Shown: one piece after another, positions 56,790 to 60,098 of the stretch
Layout of the letters: each line of letters opens with the position of its first letter
Position numbering within the stretch: position 1 is the first letter of the stretch
Assembly: GCF_019345525.1 (NCBI RefSeq)
Contig: NZ_JAHKRA010000021.1
Span: 1 to 60,098 of the forward strand
DNA from: Flavobacterium sp. NKUCC04_CG
GTDB taxonomy: Bacteria; Bacteroidota; Bacteroidia; Flavobacteriales; Flavobacteriaceae
Length of the DNA stretch: 60,098 bases
Direction of reading: 5' to 3'
Made by a program: the position numbers and the translations under genes
Notes under the pieces: model-generated
What the model was told of the DNA's origin: nothing
The model's database searches: none
What the model saw: only the letters and a program-made list of their open reading frames with translations

Positions 56790-59339
56790 CTAATAATTCA
56801 GCTGTACCCATCCCTCTTGTTTTCCCGAAAGTGTAGTGAAGACATAAAAATACGTTCCATTGGGCAAACGGTCACCTGCCTTGCTTTGGCCTTTCCACTG
56901 GTTGGTATACCCATTTCCATACGAATAAACTTCCGTACCCCAACGGTTGTAGATGACCAAATCCAGAATCTTATAATTACTCAAATCCCAACTATCATTT
57001 AAACCATCACCATTAGGCGAAATCCCTTTGGGTATGATTAGACATACTTGACGTGTTACAGTGAAATGACTTTCATTTGAACACTTAGCATCATCTGATT
57101 TGGCATAAACATAAATGGTTTTTTCTTTTTCCAAAATGGGCTGGCCTGCGTACATTCGGGTTCCCTTCCCCTTAGGTTCTGTATAATAAGCATTGTCTGG
57201 GAGGCTAAGTTTGGGTAATGTAAAATACTGACATTGAACTATTACATCGGGAAATTTATCCACTTTCGCATTATCCTGTATAGTAACCACATAACTTGTT
57301 TCTTCATAGCAGCCGCTAACTGTATATTGCTGTATTAATGAAATTTGATGCGCGCCCACGCGTTCCAGAATATCTCCCTCTTTAAACTGTTGCCATTGAC
57401 CTGCCTCCTTGATATAATACGACTGCATATCTCCTAATTCAGGGAAAATATAATTGCCACAAACTTCAACATTTGGTCGCTGTTCCGGCTGTTCTCCCGA
57501 AGTATAAATAATTGGGATTTCATATATTCGAACACATCCAAATCCCACTTGTATAATCCGAACAAATATGCTGCTTTGAGAATTATCTTCTGGTAATATG
57601 TATAAATTTGAATATTCAATCTCATTTTCTTGTCGTTCTGCATCAATCGATTTTCTATAATATTCGACTTGATATTTATGCCGATTAACTAAAAACAAAC
57701 CTTCCGTTAGCTCATTTAAATCAATTTTTCTAGAAATAAGTGATAAACGACAAGTTTCTATCGGGCTAATCGGAGTTACCACATCGTTTTTGATATTATC
57801 ATCAATCACCATCGCAAAAGTCTTCTCACAATTGATATCTGGGAAGGTAATACGCACTTCAAAATTTCCCATCTCTTCCGTGCGCAATATATTAGCAGTT
57901 TCCCCAGCCAATAACAGTCCATTTTTATACCAAGATATATTCATCCTCAACTCGCCATATTGCTCCGTCGGTACCCTAATGTACCATTCGTTTTTTTTAC
58001 ACGAATCAACAGCCAATTCTATTTCTTTTAAATTATGCTCAAAATCCTTCAAAAACATAGCCGATCCCCAATTGAAATTCAGAGTAGGGCCTGTCGATCC
58101 AATTCCAAACTTCAATCGATACTTTCTACCAACGGTTAAAACCGTCTCTTTGGTACGTAACTCCCTTGTTGTTAAGGCCCAATATATCAATGGATTATTC
58201 CAAAGAGCAGGAGCTCCTGTTAGCCATAATTCCGGAAAATCTCGATGAAGTATGCCTTCGTCAATCGGAAGGTCTGTTCCGGGAATAGTTGCAATGTTTT
58301 CCTTGTTTTGTGTTGTTAAATCGGTTAACCATATACCCATAAACCCTTTATTCATTCCTCTGGCAGCACCACTAATGACATAACTAATATCCAAATTATC
58401 CGTCAAAGCTATAAAATCAAATTCCATCACAGATATAGAAGCAGGCTCGAGTGTTACATTTCCAGGAATTCGCAACTGCAGGGCATTTAAATCGGCATCG
58501 CCCATCCAAACAGGAACGTTTCTTTGAAAGTACATAGATAACGCTATAGAAGACAGATTTAAACTTAAGTCACTTGTAGACAATGCTATACCTTTATCAA
58601 AATGAAAATCAGAATTGTTTTTTGTAAAATATCCGATGGAATGAAAAGCATTGTCGCTACCATCTCCTGACTGAAAATTTATGTTAGAATAAATATCACA
58701 CTCTGAAGAGAGTACCTTTTCCTTAATCCAGCCCAAAGACGTACTTGTATTCGCATTTGCTTCTATATGCACATAAGAAACGTCCGGTTCTCTAATACAT
58801 ACTTTAAAATGAAGGTCGTTTTCAACAAGTATTTGATTTTGAGTGGGTATCGTTGCTCCACTTCCTAACACTAAATAATATTCCCGCCCGATAACTAAAT
58901 TTGCCAAAGCCATTTGCTTGACATTGGAATCCGTACTCCCCAGCCGAAAGCCACCCAACGTAAATGCAAAACAATTGTTTGCATTTCGACTAAAATCACA
59001 TGCCTCATAAACTCCTCCAAAAAACGTACTATCAGTAGATCGTACCTCTGGATTAGGACTATATACATCAAAAACACTTAAAACTTGGGTTGTTGAAAGA
59101 GCCCGGAATCTAAAAACATTTTTTTTTGCTACTGTTACTATATTCCCTCCACAACCAAAACTCATCGGCAATATTCCAGAGCCCTCAAAGGTCCCTTCTG
59201 CAAATTGCAAACAATCCTTCCCCATGTTAATTGGAACGTCAACCGCTGTAGCACAATTTAAATCTGGATCTATAGATTGCGCTTGAGTACTGTTTAGACC
59301 AAAATAAAAAAATATAAATAATAATAATTTTTTTGACAT
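56790..59339 (-). CDS. Choice-of-anchor-L protein with gliding-type (T9SS type B) C-terminus
   Basis: 849 aa. Signal peptide MSKKLLLFIFFYFGLNSTQAQ. The central part has the choice-of-anchor-L pattern: DKGIALSTSDLSLNLS, DADLNALQLRIPGNVTLEPASISVMEFDF (in parts) and ISYVISGAARGMNKGFMGIWL, followed by Ig/PKD-like units. The C-terminal ~90 residues are the T9SS type B/gliding motility sorting domain: IPKGISPNGDGLNDSWDL, NRWGTEVYSY, LPNGTYFYVF. A secreted adhesin-like protein. The gene upstream at 59538 is a paralog. Confidence 0.9.
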   Translation of the reverse strand: MSKKLLLFIFFYFGLNSTQAQSIDPDLNCATAVDVPINMGKDCLQFAEGTFEGSGILPMSFGCGGNIVTVAKKNVFRFRALSTTQVLSVFDVYSPNPEVRSTDSTFFGGVYEACDFSRNANNCFAFTLGGFRLGSTDSNVKQMALANLVIGREYYLVLGSGATIPTQNQILVENDLHFKVCIREPDVSYVHIEANANTSTSLGWIKEKVLSSECDIYSNINFQSGDGSDNAFHSIGYFTKNNSDFHFDKGIALSTSDLSLNLSSIALSMYFQRNVPVWMGDADLNALQLRIPGNVTLEPASISVMEFDFIALTDNLDISYVISGAARGMNKGFMGIWLTDLTTQNKENIATIPGTDLPIDEGILHRDFPELWLTGAPALWNNPLIYWALTTRELRTKETVLTVGRKYRLKFGIGSTGPTLNFNWGSAMFLKDFEHNLKEIELAVDSCKKNEWYIRVPTEQYGELRMNISWYKNGLLLAGETANILRTEEMGNFEVRITFPDINCEKTFAMVIDDNIKNDVVTPISPIETCRLSLISRKIDLNELTEGLFLVNRHKYQVEYYRKSIDAERQENEIEYSNLYILPEDNSQSSIFVRIIQVGFGCVRIYEIPIIYTSGEQPEQRPNVEVCGNYIFPELGDMQSYYIKEAGQWQQFKEGDILERVGAHQISLIQQYTVSGCYEETSYVVTIQDNAKVDKFPDVIVQCQYFTLPKLSLPDNAYYTEPKGKGTRMYAGQPILEKEKTIYVYAKSDDAKCSNESHFTVTRQVCLIIPKGISPNGDGLNDSWDLSNYKILDLVIYNRWGTEVYSYGNGYTNQWKGQSKAGDRLPNGTYFYVFTTLSGKQEGWVQLNY

Positions 59340-59537
59340 AATAACGAATAATATAGTTCAAATATAAACTTTTAAACATCACTCATGTTAAAAAATTAAT
59401 TTTATTTATCTAAATTTTTCATAAAAAACTTAACGGATTCTGTTTAATCAGTTCGTTCTACTATATCTATTTGCCCTATTAAATTGGCTGCAATCCGTCA
59501 GAAATTTCCCTTTTTATTCTTTACTGCTTCCAAATTG

Positions 59538-60098
59538 CTAATAATTCAGCTGTACCCATCCCTCTCTTCTTCCTAAAAAAGTATTGATTACATAAAAATA
59601 GGTGCCGCTAGCTAAGGGCTTTCCACTTTTATCTTGACCCGCCCATTGATTGGTATAACCGTTTTTACGAGCGTACACTTCTAGCCCCCAACGGTTGTAG
59701 ATAATCACATCCAAAACCCCGTGTTTACTCAAATCCCAACTGTCGTTAAAGCCGTCTCCATTAGGCGAAATTCCCTTGGGTATGGAACAATCTTGGTAAG
59801 TGACCGTAAATTGACTTTGGTCGGTACAGCTACTCGCGTTAGAAACCGCATACACATAAATCGTTTGCTCTCTTTCTAAAATCAGTTGCCCGGCATAAAG
59901 CCGCTCACCTTTTCCATCGGGTTCTGTATAATACCCGCTATCCAAAGAAACCAAAGGCGGTAGTATAAAATACTCGCAATGCACCACCGCATCTTCGATG
60001 ACATCTGCTCTTACATCAGCTTCGACGGTTACGTTATAATTGCTTTCTTCATAACAACCCGATTCCCCATTTTGCTGTAAAACATAAATCTTATGGGT
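59538..60098 (-). CDS. Paralogous T9SS type B surface protein, 3' part (runs off the window)
   Basis: The last 186 codons are here; the frame continues to the window edge (first codons THKIYVLQ), so no start is visible and the GTG at 59987 is not the real start. The sequence aligns with the end of the 849-aa protein: CEYFILPPL, YTEPDGKGERLYAGQ, IPKGISPNGDGFNDSWDLS, NRWGLEVYARKNG, LASGTYFYVI, REGWVQLNY. Both are T9SS type B (gliding-type) cargo, probably a tandem duplication. Confidence 0.88.
   Translation of the reverse strand, partial: THKIYVLQQNGESGCYEESNYNVTVEADVRADVIEDAVVHCEYFILPPLVSLDSGYYTEPDGKGERLYAGQLILEREQTIYVYAVSNASSCTDQSQFTVTYQDCSIPKGISPNGDGFNDSWDLSKHGVLDVIIYNRWGLEVYARKNGYTNQWAGQDKSGKPLASGTYFYVINTFLGRREGWVQLNY

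Overview
The window is chromosomal DNA of a Flavobacteriaceae bacterium, most like Flavobacterium or a close relative; the species cannot be fixed from this sequence. Evidence: low GC, the T9SS component PorZ, several T9SS/gliding C-terminal sorting domains, a complete BatA-BatE aerotolerance operon, GLPGLI and DUF4292/DUF5686 type proteins, and flavobacterial style TAnnTTTG promoter candidates. I see no rRNA, tRNA, CRISPR array or transposase.

Region 1 (1-17,700, minus strand) is the accessory part and the most interesting. A T9SS-sorted surface protein (646 codons, probably 609 aa) is followed after about 20 bp by a giant 3,534-aa SpvB/FG-GAP/Rhs protein with a Sec signal peptide, a YD-repeat core and a variable C-terminal tip, and then by a coupled lipoprotein gene that is probably its immunity gene. 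Downstream lie two orphan 'tip + lipoprotein' cassettes, an Rhs core remnant and a truncated lipoprotein remnant. The cassettes are separated by three almost identical copies of a ~393-bp direct repeat. The repeats begin and end in a short palindromic element with a tagcggggg end, and that element lies exactly at the breakpoint where each orphan tip was cut out of an Rhs gene. This reads as a reservoir of toxin tips with their immunity genes that could replace the tip of the full-length gene.

Region 2 (17,900-22,560) holds recO and porZ (overlapping, minus strand) and a PLP-dependent cystathionine gamma-synthase/lyase family gene with an unusually long, potentially structured leader.

Region 3 (22,557-34,963, plus strand) contains an RsiV/DUF3298-type lipoprotein, a polysaccharide flippase, dut, a sugar nucleotidyltransferase, a DUF4292 lipoprotein, an EnvC-like degenerate LytM protein, 3-hydroxyanthranilate dioxygenase, an ALDH7-type dehydrogenase, and a small secreted protein / GLPGLI / TonB-dependent receptor group.

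Region 4 (35,180-46,960) has a barrel protein, a metallophosphoesterase overlapping an AlbA_2 protein gene, then divergently the MoxR-DUF58-DUF4381-BatA-BatB-BatC-BatD-BatE operon.

Region 5 (47,080-60,098) has two tandem paralogous lipoproteins, pheS, a small conserved protein, cvpA, a DUF5686 outer membrane protein, a PadR regulator with two paralogous membrane proteins, a ferredoxin-type reductase, and two tandem T9SS type B adhesin-like proteins, the last one running off the window edge.
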